Below, piece by piece: positions 11,796 to 22,891 of a stretch of DNA of 64,000 nucleotides. The stretch comes from Collybiopsis luxurians FD-317 M1 (Eukaryota > Basidiomycota > Agaricomycetes > Agaricales > Omphalotaceae). The notes under the pieces were generated by a model that ran no database searches, was not told the origin of the DNA, and worked only from the letters and a program-made list of their open reading frames with translations. The stretch's first letter is position 1; each line of letters begins with the position of its first letter. Made by a program: the position numbers and the translations under genes. The DNA lies in the NCBI GenBank assembly GCA_000827265.1, contig KN834781.1, positions 1-64,000 of the forward strand. The letters run 5' to 3'.

Positions 11796-13015
11796 ATGCT
11801 GCTACTCTCGTTTGTGGTTTTCGTCGCTTACTGCGTTGGTAAGTTTGAGCACAGCACTCGGGTATACGTACCCTGAACATCCATTGACGGCCTTCCACAG
11901 AGCGTGTCTATTCTGGGAATGACGAAATCACACTTTGGCAGTTTGGAACGAATCGTCTGCTCGATGGAGATTTTACTCAGCCATTGCGTCCCATTGGAAT
12001 TGCAAGCGATGGGCTTTCGACAACGTATCTTTATGAAGTCTTGGACATCAAGGCTGACGATGGAACTACGACTGACATAAATACATGTAGGTGTCCGATT
12101 CTTTGTAGTTTCAGTACTGAATTCTGCCGTAGTGTCACGAACAATTGTCGCCTCTGCCTCCGGATGGGATGAGAACGTTTCTGATGCCGTTACTATTCAT
12201 TGCAAGTTTGTCGCTCAAAAGTCAGGGCTTTGCTTCGACTCGCAATCACATACGGCATCGGGGGCCCCTACTCCTGTCACATTCTCAATCACGACTGAAC
12301 TTGGCGGCCCAGCACCTGCTCCTGCTGCAGCACCATCGAACCCAATAATCCCAACAGACCCGTCTTTCCCTTCCAATTTGTCGCCAACGGCCTCCGTGCC
12401 TGAGCCTACAATCTCCAGTCCTTCCAGCACCCAGCGAATATCAGCCGGCGCAATTGCGGGCTGTGCCACTGGAGGTTTCGTAGTCCTATGTTTGGGAATC
12501 CTGTTGGTGTGGCTGATTCTACGACGACGACGCCAACGATCACGTTCGGGAGCATTGGAGTGGGGTCATTCCAGCGAAGTATCAAAGTATTACAATGGTT
12601 TTCTGGTGAAATTGAACCGCAAAATGACCACGTCTTTACAGAAACTCCATTGAATGCAATGTTTCAGCGCTCCCAAACAATTCTCATCCTCTCCCTCCCT
12701 TGACGCCAATTCGTTCTAGCTACAGCGGTAGCATTGCGGAATCCTTTCACACACAAGTGAGTCTTACCGCGATATGCTTCATCTTAAGAGGTTATTGATT
12801 TCATCAATACTACATAGATGTCGAGATATCACTTTGAAGATGCCATACTCCTAAGAAATCAAGGGCAAAATACAGAAAAAAAGCTTCGGCCTAAGCAGCA
12901 GGGGTCACGGTCGGAGTTAACCGGAGCTGCTAGTCGAGAAGAAGCTCTTCAGCGGAGGATAGATAAACTGCTTGAACGATTGCGAAAGCTGGAAGCACGG
13001 AAAGCGAACCATTGA
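11796..13015 (+). CDS. Small secreted/anchored family, member A (transmembrane form)
   Basis: First of four paralogues of a family I cannot name. Exon 1 (11796-11838) encodes a hydrophobic signal-peptide core (MLLLSFVVFVAYC). Exon 2 starts at 11901 and carries EITLWQFGTNRLLDG and IASDGLSTTYLYEVLD. Exon 3 carries RTIVASASGW and the cysteine pair HCKFVAQKSGLC, followed by a Pro/Ala/Ser linker. Unlike members B-D, which end in a GPI-type tail, this one has a true membrane helix (GFVVLCLGILLVWLI) followed by an RRRRQR stop-transfer block. A downstream exon beginning near 12818 (MSRYHFEDAIL) reads to 13015 and ends in a charged, possibly coiled segment (EALQRRIDKLLERLRKLEAR). Its join to the membrane exon is not resolved, so the C-terminus is uncertain. 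Confidence 0.65.
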
Positions 13016-13766
13016 TATGCGCAAAAGTAAGCTGAGGAGATCTTTTCAGCGTATTCTATATATCGATGATGATGGTTACTGTAATAACATAACTGGATGA
13101 TTTTAGTAGCGCTAGAATGTAAGAGAGTTCTTGACTAAGACTCGCACTCAATTTGTACCAGGGGGCAACCACACGCGCAAGCGCTGAAACGAACTCGGGA
13201 TCAAACGGTCAACGTAATGTTCTCATGCCTTCCCATTTCAGCCTTTCCGCCGAGATGCCAGAATACGCGCCAATATCTGCAGCGGCATCACGGCGAAAGG
13301 GGCTCGATACTGGTGCTGGTGGCAAAAATAAAAATAATTAATTAATTCCAAAAAAGGAAAGGGGGAGAGAGAAGGAAAGAGAGAGAGACGTGTCTATATG
13401 ATTTTTATTCTATTTTTTTGCTTGAGCTACTTTTTGGGATTCAATCGGGAGCTGTAACTCAATTTTCTATGAGATTTTGATGGGTACCTTGACGTGCATG
13501 AGTTGGGCTGGTTCAGACAACATATAATTACCTCAGAAAACCCTAATATGGATTTCTGTCAGTGTCTTCCGAATGCCGGTCCAGATAGCATTACCAAAAC
13601 GGAATTATTTTTACAAATTCTCATGACGTACTGCGCTTATGGCCGAGGACAGTGTCGTTGACCATGTCTTTCTTGTCATTGAGCCAAAGTGTAAGGCTGG
13701 CTGCAAAATATATACAGTACAATACAGTATTACTCAAGTAATAATACATGCTTCAAGATAAGTAGA
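13016..13766. other. Gap between family member A and the DUF6729 gene
   Basis: No gene is supported. The stretch contains an AT-rich patch (AATTAATTAATT near 13335) and a purine-only GA tract (about 13350-13389). The downstream border of the DUF6729 unit presumably lies here. A short palindrome (TATTACTCAAGTAATA, about 13728-13743) could be part of an element end, but no convincing target-site duplication was found. Confidence 0.5.
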
Positions 13767-16700
13767 TCAAAGTTGCAAGTGTTTTTGGGCAGCTGAGGTC
13801 AGATCGGCTAAAGATGGACATTCGCAGCGAGCTTTTCCTGGATTCTTGGAGTTTCGGCCAATGCAAAGTTTTACTGACCGTTGACCACAATCTCGGCATG
13901 CGTGCTGGCACCTGTACCAAGCACTTGCTCCATTGCACTGTCCAGCTTCACCACCACAACGGATACAGTGTCGAGAGATTCGTGGTTTCTTCTTTGGAGG
14001 TTCTGGTTGAGCTTCCATAGTTCGCTTCTGGCTGATACGAGTGACAGTAGAAGCCACCGTGTTTGGATGAGAAGTTTGCACAGACACTGATCTGTTAAGA
14101 GAGGCCATTGAGATGTTGCATAATGAATCTATTGAATATGACTCGTACCCAGTACTTGATGCAGGATCATCGGGAAGTTCAATAAGTCCTTGGGAAACAT
14201 GGTTTGGCTGGAGGGGCGCTTCTGTTGCATGGACCACCTTTTCTGCACGCTTGGGATCCCGAGTCATTTTCTTGAGTGCACTTGTGACATTGAAAGCAAG
14301 TGAGAGTGATTGCTGTAAGTTGCTGTTCTTTTCCCAGTTGCCATTCGCATACTGTGCTAGCTGTTCACTCAACTGAAATGTATCAGTAAATGTTTTTGGA
14401 TAAATATTTTGAAAGTTACTTTGTAATACACATCCGGCATCGATATCCACATGCCGATTCCATATCTGTACAGCTTTTGAAGAGAGCTCTTTCCGACTGA
14501 TATAGAAGTCTTTGCATGTCGCCATAAGTTTGGTAAAGAGTTTTTGTTCCTGGATGGTATGAATTGGAAGAACCGCTTTATGAGTACCCTGCAGTTGAGC
14601 TAAAAATTCCTGTTTCTGGTTCTGATCCAAGCTAGGGACGAAGGGCTGTATGCTTGATTTTTCGAGAATGGGTGTTGGAAGTGGAAGCACACTGAGAACT
14701 TCATTGGTTGGCTTGTACAGATTTCCATTGACCCAGGGAAGAGGAGAGGGACAGAACTGAGAGAAGTGAGCAGATATTGTGATTTCGAGCTCTTGAATTT
14801 CATTTGAAAGCCAAATGTAGTTGTGTCCTTGAAATTTCTCTCCAGTGGGGTTGAAAGTCCCAACCTGAATGGAGGTGCTGTCAAAATAAATGATTGAAGA
14901 CACAATCTAACTTACATGCAGATTATGATGCAAAATGAAGTCGAGTAAGCATGCAAGCATATGTTGAATTGATGTACCCTGGCTTGGGATTCGAGGCCGT
15001 AAATGGGTATGTGTGCTGCCTTCTGTCATGTTGGTGCCTCAGATGCATCGCCATAGCCGTAGTGCTCCTGCCCAATAGTCCAGCCCAATGACATAGTAAA
15101 GAGATATACCAGGAGGGTCTGAGAGATACCCATTCTGAATGAGGTCAAGAATATTCTTAACCATTTTCCAGGTAGAGCTTGTGAAAAGTGGCAAGTTTGT
15201 CTTCGCATCCTTCAATGGGCCATATTTCATGAAAACCTCATGTACGGCTGGATAAAGAGTTTCAGGGGGTGGGATTGTATGACGAACATGTAGCCAGAGC
15301 CACTGTGCTTTATACTGGAGCATGAAATCCCAGGTAAGTCCTTTAAAATGCAGCCAATCTGAAACACGCCGCTTATCCTCAGGATGTGGAATGAACATTG
15401 CATTGTGTAACATTTGAGCAAATGGAATTCGTAGAGCATGTGTTCATGAAATGTATATCATATTGAATACATGGAAGGGGTCTTTGAGCACTCGGCTGCA
15501 GATAGCATGAGCGAATGTTTCAGGTTCAAGATTCTGAGGACCAAGATCTCTTCTTCCAATTTCTGCACTTTCCTCATCCTGCTCTAGGCCATCAATCTCA
15601 GTTACAGCTGGACCATTATCAGAGAGTGTTGATTTGATAAGATGTCCTAGTGCTTCCTCCTGATTTTCCTCTTCGGACCTGCCATTGCTGTTGTCTTTGG
15701 AGGCTAAAGGAAGCTGGGTGTCGGTATGTGATGGATGATGTACATGTGATGGCAATGGCTTAGGCAATATGGGGGTGACAAGAGGCATTGATTTTGGATG
15801 AGGATTGATGCGAAGACGACTGCGTAGGGAGACTATTTTGAATGGTATTGGGCCAAAGTCACCAAGGGCTTTTTTGTGTAGCTTCAACATTGCACCAGGA
15901 ATGACAACCTCAGTAATGGAAACAACAGCTCAAGTAGAAGTAACTGGAATGCCATCAGAAGCATCTGTGTTGTCAAGAATGCTGTGTGCAATGATTTTTG
16001 TCTGATCATTGCTGAGAATGATAAGTGGAGTATTTGGTACAGCATTGACAGTGACTGGCATGGGGAGTGGGGTTTTATTGATCTGATGGAAAAGAAGGAG
16101 ACTGGCATATGCATCTTTTGCCGCATACTCAATCTGAGAAGAGCTCAAGTCGGTATCTGTCCAGTTGGTACTGATCTGCTCAGCTTTGTTCTTTGGAAGG
16201 CATTTCCCCAGTATCTCAGCAGTTAGGTCACTCAGTGACACTCGAGCATCAGTTATAAGAAGCCATTCCTTTGCAAAAGAACCAAGCTCAAGTCCGCCTA
16301 GAAATGGACCTTGGCCAGAAAGGGTTTCCAGATGATGTAAGTCACCATTGGCCATCCGCCCGGCTTTGAGAATGCGCCGTTCGCAGAGAAACATCACTAG
16401 TTGGTGGGGAAGCTTCTGCAATGCCAGCTATTCTCCAATCTGGAAATAGAGTCAGCAATATATCATATTATTCTGAGCATTTATTTACCTGTAAAATATA
16501 GACTTCATCCTTTAGAGCAATCTGAACCACAGTGGTTGGTCCCCTTCCTCTCACTCGGCCATCTTCAGATACATCAACATTCCATTCAGTATCAAACCCG
16601 ACAGCTAGATAGCTGTCTGAAGGTGCCAAGTGCTCCATCAAAGCCTGAAGAGCATTATCAATCTCTTCTGTCATGGATAGAACATGGATGATATCGACAG

Positions 16701-18710
16701 GTACAGAAAGAAGTGGAAGGTTTGAATGTTTTTCAACAGGGGTGATATCTTCGAGAAGAGAGGGAAAGCATTCCTCTAACATTCCTTTATCGGCCATGTT
16801 ATCTGTATAAAATATCTCTGGCTGCTGATGGCCATACAGGTCCAATGATTGATGCATTTGCTTCAACGCATCAGTAAACTGAGAATGTGACTTGGTGGCA
16901 ACAAAGTTGCAAATGCGAATTTCACCCTTATCATTTGTGACAGTGAGCAAAGCAGTGAATATCGGAACTCCGTCAACCTTAGTGATGTGCTTTGCAAGCT
17001 GCAAAATGTATTAGAAAGAAAGCACAAGTCAGTTTGCAAGTAGATATACCTTGTGGCTATGGTCAATCGCACAGATTCGGCCAGTCAGCATCGCAGTATG
17101 CTGATGAAAGCTCTGCTTGTGACTTTCGATAAAACCATCATAAATGCCCCAAAACCATTGCCCACTGGGTGAAAAACCATGAAAACCCAGATCAGATGTA
17201 TTGTCAAAGGGTAAAAATGGCTCATAAGTTTGACCCAGAAAATTTAAGCAGGAGACAATGGTATGGAGGTACTGGCAGCGGAGTTCATCGTACCGGAGCA
17301 GATGTTGAACACGAAACATTGCCGCTACTTGGTGAGCTCCCATTCCACTTTGTATGCAAGATCACAAAACACCTAGTGCGCATAAAGAGAGGCCGCTCCT
17401 CCAGCTGAGATGTGCAGGAAACTGGGCTGCAAGTGGAGGTGGGAGATTGGCTAGAATACAACGGTCCCAGCTTCGGTATACTCTCTTGCAGTCTCGACAG
17501 CGATATGAATAGCCAATTATCCAAAATGAACAATCAATGTCCACAATACGACGTGGTCGAGGCAGGAGCTGGTGGCGATGTAGTTTTTTTTGACAGCAAG
17601 GATTTGCAATCCCAACCTGGATCAGAGCTTCCGGGTCCCAGTAAAAGAATTGAGGGACAAATAGATCTGTTGGACGAACATTCATTTTCTGCAAGATTGA
17701 CCAGGTTGATTTTTTCGAGAACCAAAATGAACCAGATTCATACAAACGCAATTGGCCAGAAAGACATCCTCGATCAGCTTTGATTTGGTCCAAAGCATCA
17801 GATAGGTGAGTTTGAAACCATGTAGGATAGGGTCGCAAAGTCCACTTGCGTCTATGTGAAGTTTCATCTTCAGTGCCGGTATGTTCTTCATCTTCTTGCT
17901 CATCCTCATCCTCACCTATGTCATCTTCTCCAATACCTTCAGCTAATAGAGAGTCAACAGAGTTCTCAGCAATCTCATCCTCATCCAAATCTATCAGATG
18001 CGCAAATGATTCAGTGAGATTGGAGATCGATGGCAACTTGGATGTTTCGGAACTTCTTCCTGCTTCAGTAGCAGAAGAAGCATACTGCGCACGCTCAACA
18101 ACGGTGCTACGGGATGACGATGACACTGAAGATGGACCACACAAGGGTGGATCAGCATTCAGGTTTGACTGATTTGGTAGCAATGTTAATGACGAAGACA
18201 AAACAGAATTTGATTGATATGGTACAGATGGTAATGAGCGCGACAATACAATATTTGATGGTGACAATAATGACGCAGGGTGAGATATTCCCTTGCAATG
18301 TAAAGTAGGCTGCCGAAATATTTCACCCCATGTAGAAGTAGTTGAGCCTGTAGCAGGGACAGTCTGCAGATACCATTAGGATTCAGAAGAAAGTTTGAAT
18401 GCTAAGAATCACATACCAAACCCACAGCTGCATAAGGAGCCGGATTCTCACATTTCTGCCTCTCAATTTCCTTTTCAGCGAGTTGTTTATGACCAGTACC
18501 TCGAGGACGACCAACTGGACGCTTCAAGTCACTGTTGATGCTTGGAACATATGGCGTGAAGGATCTGCTGCCTTTCGGTCGTCCAGGTTTTCGAGGCTTC
18601 TCCTCAGAATTAATGATTTGTGCAGGAGCAGCCGAGGAACTGGAGGGTTGATAGAAGAGAAATTGTGGGAAGTTTTCGGAGGTTCGGAAGGATGACGGCA
18701 AAGCAGACAT
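13767..18710 (-). pseudogene. Broken DUF6729 / DDE-like / DEDDy exonuclease gene, probably from a mobile element
   Basis: The gene encodes about 1500 residues. In order it has two AT-hooks (RKPGRPKGSR, KRPVGRPRGTG), an acidic Ser-rich linker, a DUF6729-like region with Cys pairs (ANPCCQKKL, YRCRDCKRVYRSWDRC), an RNase H-like segment resembling a DDE transposase (RICAIDHSHK; IFYTDNMADKGMLEECFP), and a WRN/RNase D-type 3'-5' exonuclease. The exonuclease retains DxE (GFDTEWN), the second Asp (GRMANGDLHHLE) and YxxxD (YAAKDAY). The C-terminal part ends in a Cys-rich zinc-knuckle-like cluster (HCIRCGGEAGQC, CRDCGQRSVKLC). Introns of about 50 nt are seen at 18364-18416, near 17006-17056, near 16440-16489 and near 14889-14926. 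Five in-frame stops break it: 17362-17364, 16428-16430, 15930-15932, 15444-15446 and 15039-15041. Reading resumes in the same frame after each stop, so these are nonsense changes rather than indels. Multi-copy genes of this type are known in agaricomycetes; the mobile nature is inferred. Confidence 0.7.
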
Positions 18711-19152
18711 TCCAAGGGTGATTGGAGAGATATATAGAATATAATTAAAAGACAATTTAATGTTGAGTGGAACGGATGAACCGAAGAGGTGAGCTGAACG
18801 CGTGAACAATAAACCAGTGCGCGCGCGAGAAAGAATTACTCTAAAAAAGAATTACTTAATACCGGCGCTAGATAGCACCGCTATCTGCCACCAGCACCGA
18901 TAGCGAGCCCAAGATCTGAATAAAATAGCTAAATCACAACTTGCGAACGGTGGCGCATCTTCCGTACAACCATAATCAATACAAGTTTCAAGCCCTAAGC
19001 TACAATCATGATGTCCAGCATCCAGCTATATTGCAGCCCCCTGACACGGCAAATATATATCTCTTAAAATTTTGAGCCTCGAGTATTGAGATTCTTGTAC
19101 AACCCTGGGTTCTGACCTGTTCCACCTACTGAGGTCGCCAGTGTAAGGCACG
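18711..19152. promoter_or_regulatory. Upstream of the DUF6729 gene and promoter of family member B
   Basis: No coding sequence is seen. A TATATAT box (about 19053-19060) lies some 95 nt before the start codon of family member B. GAATTACTCT and GAATTACTTAATACC near 18833-18866 share the ATTACT word with the palindrome beyond the other end of the DUF6729 unit; this is too weak to call a terminal inverted repeat. Confidence 0.4.
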
Positions 19153-19908
19153 ATGTTCTTAGTTGTGCTGCTTTCCATTTTCGCGTTTCACATCGGTAAG
19201 ATTGACCCTCAGTACTCCTAGACAACGTTGGCTGACCATACATTCTCATCCGTAGGAAGCGTTTTCCCCGAAACCTCTGTCACGCTTTGGCAATTTGGAG
19301 CAGATCGTCTACTGACAGGAGCAACTACTGAACCCTTGCAAGCAGTTGGGATAGCAAGTGATGGACTTTCAACTACGTACCTCTACGAAATCTTGAACTT
19401 TCAAACAAAAACTATCGAGACAGGTAGTGGAGCTGTAACAACTACTATTACTAATCCAGGCAAGTCCTGGGAGCTGCGACCGTCCGTCCATCACCTTACA
19501 GCTTTTATAGCTTACCGAACTATCGTCGCCTCAGCTTCTGGATGGGTCGAAAGTTTTGCAAATGGTATAATCGAGTGTGCATTCGTTAGCGACGGGGCTG
19601 GTGAATGCTTCGATCAAAGTTCTACCGCCTCAGGAGCCCCTACACCAATTGTGCTTGCAGCAACGACAATTCAAACCAGCGCAGCCTTCGAAACAACCTT
19701 TCCTCCCACTCTCATATCGACAACCAGCTCGAATTCCGAATCGGAAATCATCACTTCACAGATAATCCAATCCTCACCCTCCTCCTCTAGTGGTACGACG
19801 TCAAATACGACTTCCACGACTTCAAATGCTTCCCGCAGACCTTCGACTGCCATCAAGACGGTTGCGAGCCTTTTAGTGATGCAGATACTGGCGATCTTGA
19901 CATTTTAG
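19153..19908 (+). CDS. Small secreted GPI-type family, member B
   Basis: Three exons (19153-19195, 19256-19459, 19511-19908) encode about 210 residues. They comprise a signal peptide (MFLVVLLSIFAFHI), SVTLWQFGADRLLTGATTEP, IASDGLSTTYLYEILNF, RTIVASASGWVE and the conserved cysteine pair ECAFVSDGAGEC. A Ser/Thr-rich stalk follows, then a small-residue and basic stretch (SNASRRPS) before a hydrophobic tail (VASLLVMQILAILTF), which is the layout of a GPI-anchor signal. The second intron has a GC donor (CAG/GCAAGT); the intron is also open in frame, but paralogues C and D show that it is spliced. Likely a cell-wall or surface protein. The function is unknown and no named family is recognised. Confidence 0.72.
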
Positions 19909-20640
19909 TCGATCATTACACTTTCTTCGTATTCCAGCAGGGTTTAATTTTTTTTTAAATTTTATATATACATAGGTTCCGTAGGGCTCCGTATGTTCTC
20001 ACTTTTGGTCAAGGAAGTGGAAGTGTAAGGATTACTCTGCTACAAGTCTCCCACGTAGCGAACGCCGAACATAGAATCCGCATGCTAGTTCGGCCTTCCT
20101 TACGGGTCTCCCTACATTTATTCCTTACGACGACGAGGATTGCGCAAGGTACCATCAAACCTCCAACGGAAGCTGTCGTGGTTGTACTCTCGGCAAAGCC
20201 TCAGGCGAACCCAAAACACAAGCTTCAATTCAAAGTGTTATTCAAGGAGGGTGACGCCACGTTAACGATGCGGTCCTGGAGTAGTGATAACATCTGTCTA
20301 CTGTAAACGCGGTCAATTCTCTCCGCGGAAAGTGCTGGATGTCCTGGCTTGTATCAGACACAACAATGGAGAACAGCTTCGAAGAGACCGAAGAAAAAGT
20401 CTTGGCGCTGTTCTGAATGAATCGAAAAGGCAGACCTGAAAGTTGCCGAGTCTCGAGTTGTGTTTTGGATAATTTGATGTTCCGTCATTACTTCCACCGG
20501 AATCAGTTACACCACTTGATCATCAATTTCCCGCTTGTCTGCTGGCGAAATGGGATACTTGATACTTTTCCTCGGATCATTGCGATTGATGATTTACTAT
20601 AAAACATGCTCGATCTTTGTAATCTCCACTGTGAAATTCA
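19909..20640. promoter_or_regulatory. Gap between members B and C with member C promoter
   Basis: No supported gene. Short frames at 20.1-20.6 kb lack motifs. TATAAAA at 20598-20604 lies about 40 nt before the start codon of member C. Confidence 0.4.
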
Positions 20641-21334
20641 ATGTTCTTGCCAATATTGCTTTCAGTTTTCGCTTTTCACGCCGGTAAGCTTGACCAACTT
20701 CAAAGCCTGTCAAAAGTGGCTTACAAGCAATAGGAAGCGCCTCCTGCGAAGATTCAGTTACACTTTGGCAATTTGGATTAAAACGTTTAGCAGCCGGCGC
20801 AACTACAGAACCCCTGCAAGTCCTCGGTCCAGCGAGCGACGGCCTTTCAACGACTTTCCTCTATGAAGTCTTGAATTTTCAAACTACAACTATATCGACC
20901 AACGGTGGAAAGACAACCGCCACTCTTACCAGTCCAGGTAAACATTGAGGGAATTACGATTAATCGTGCATCATCTCACAGCTTGCTTTATAGTTTACCG
21001 AACCATTGTTGCCTCAGCTTCTGGATGGGTTGAGACAGGAAACACTGGTTTTGTCATCAACTGTGCATTCACCAGCGATGGATCCGGCGAATGTTTTGAT
21101 TCTGGAAATGCCACTCAAACAGGAACTGCTACTCCAGTCGTGCTTGGTGTTCGAACAAGTCCACCGGCTGCGACCACCTCTTTTCCGGTCTCCACCACCG
21201 TCTTACCTACATCTACGGCCGCACCAACAACTGCAATCACCACGGCTTCGAATGATTCCAGTAGACCCTCAGTGGCTGCGGCCACACTCATGAGTCTTCT
21301 ATCTGTACACATTCTTGGGAATTTGTTGCTTTAG
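20641..21334 (+). CDS. Small secreted GPI-type family, member C
   Basis: Three exons (20641-20683, 20734-20937, 20994-21334) have the same phases as member B. The product has a signal peptide (MFLPILLSVFAFHA), SVTLWQFGLKRLAAGATTEP, ASDGLSTTFLYEVLNFQTT, RTIVASASGWVE and the cysteine pair NCAFTSDGSGEC. A Thr/Pro-rich stalk and a GPI-like end follow (NDSSRPSV, then MSLLSVHILGNLLL). The second intron has a normal GT donor and contains an in-frame stop, so splicing is required. The gene appears intact. Its closest relatives in the window are members B and D, in direct tandem. Confidence 0.72.
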
Positions 21335-22182
21335 GTCTCTCCTGGCTCTCTTTAATTAGTCTAAGAACACTTCATTGCTGTTCTGGCTCGCAGTGCATAA
21401 GTGTAATGTTTTTATATTTATTTTCTAGTCGGCAGCTTTCGGCTTCCTCACGTTGCCATTGTCAAAATGCGTTGCCGGTCACTACTCACTCGCCGAGTAC
21501 GGCGTGTAAGGAATACACTTCAGTTCTTGCTCAAGCTTCAGTAACACCGGCGCAACGCCCCTGCTTGGTATTGTTACCTCAAACTGTTTCATTGATCCTG
21601 TGGTACGGAGCCTTCCTGTGTCCTAGCGTCCATCCCCTACAAGATCATCATCCTAAAAAAACAAAATGATACTGTTGATTCCGAAGAAGTAGTCATGGGG
21701 ATCGCAGCACGGGATGGCTGGTTGGGACATCGAAAGGTGAGTAAGGTTTGATCTGTATTATGACGAAGGCAAGATGAAGGTCAAGATAGTTACTCAATAG
21801 CGATGGTTTACTAGTAATATGGCGGTTAGTACAACAATTACCGTGATTTACCAAGCAGTGCTAAGTGCGCATTCTGAATTTGAATTTTCTTTCGTAGTAC
21901 TGGGAGTGAGTAGTCTGCGGATCGAAATAAAGCCTGCCTACGTCTCTCCTCTCTCAATACTCTATATGAAGTCAAGCGACACTGAGGCTTGGCTTGCTCT
22001 GACCATTAATCGTTGTCCTACTGATCCTCCTCGGGAGCACAGGCAGTTGGAGGCGCTGTACATGATGAAGTATCTTTGCAATTGACTGTATATAAAGTAT
22101 ACTTCACATTAAGGACTCAGATTTTGGATCAAAAAAGCCTTACTTTTCATTCATTCCTGCATTGCTTGCCACTGTGAAGTCC
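21335..22182. promoter_or_regulatory. Gap between members C and D with member D promoter
   Basis: No gene is supported; two short open frames without motifs lie at 21.4-21.7 and 21.8-22.1 kb. TATATAAA at 22089-22096 is about 87 nt before the member D start codon. Confidence 0.45.
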
Positions 22183-22891
22183 ATGTTCTTCCTAGTATTG
22201 CTTTCAATTTTTGTCTTTCATACTGGTGAGATTGACCTCATTCTAGCAAACATCTGCCTATGATTCATTTCTAATATCATGTAGGAAGTGCTTTCTCCCA
22301 AACCTCTATCACCCTTTGGCAGTTTGGACAAGATCGATTATTTGGAGGAGCATCCACCGAACCTCTCCAAGTTCTTGGAGTAGCAAGCGATGGTCTTTCA
22401 ACCACCTACCTCTATGAAGTCTTGAACTTTCAAACAACAATTTTGACAGCCGACGAAGGAATAGTAACAAGCACTCTCACCAATTCAGGCAAGCGTTAGG
22501 AGTTTGAGCCACCGGTCCGCCGTCTTACGTTTTTATAGTTTCCCGAACTATTGTCGCTTCAGCTTCTGGATGGATAGAAACTCCTCAACCTGATACAATC
22601 ATCAACTGCTCATTCGTCAGCGATGGGGTTGGTGTATGTTCCGATAATCAACATTCTACTGCGACGGGAGCTCCTACGCCTGTCGTAATTGCTGTTCAAA
22701 CGAGCCCACCTGCTGCATCTACCTCCTTTGCTACATCTGCCATCGTATCCACGTCATCCACAGCCACGACGTCTACTACGGCTGTTTCTAATAGTAGTAC
22801 TGCTTCGAATGGTTCCCGGAGACCATCATTGGCCGTCGGGGCTCTTGTAGGTTTGCTAATCGCACAAGTGCTAGCAATATCATTACTGTAG
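22183..22891 (+). CDS. Small secreted GPI-type family, member D
   Basis: Three exons (22183-22225, 22285-22488, 22539-22891). Signal peptide MFLVLLSIFVFH-like (MFFLVLLSIFVFHTG), SITLWQFGQDRLFGGASTEP, VASDGLSTTYLYEVLNFQTT, RTIVASASGWIE, the cysteine pair NCSFVSDGVGVC and a Ser/Thr stalk. The end is GPI-like (NGSRRPSLAV, then a hydrophobic tail ending LAISLL). The second intron uses a GC donor (CAG/GCAAGC) and carries an in-frame TAG, so this GC-AG intron must be removed to make the protein. The gene appears intact. Confidence 0.72.

Noticed and set aside
17337..17386. An intron that would remove the stop at 17362
   Set aside because: A GT...AG pair exists on the minus strand, but it would delete the conserved GMGAHQ segment that reads on in the same frame after the stop; a nonsense change fits better.
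13720..18868. Terminal inverted repeats of the DUF6729 unit
   Set aside because: Only short ATTACT/AGTAAT words are shared between the two flanks, with unequal spacing and no target-site duplication seen.
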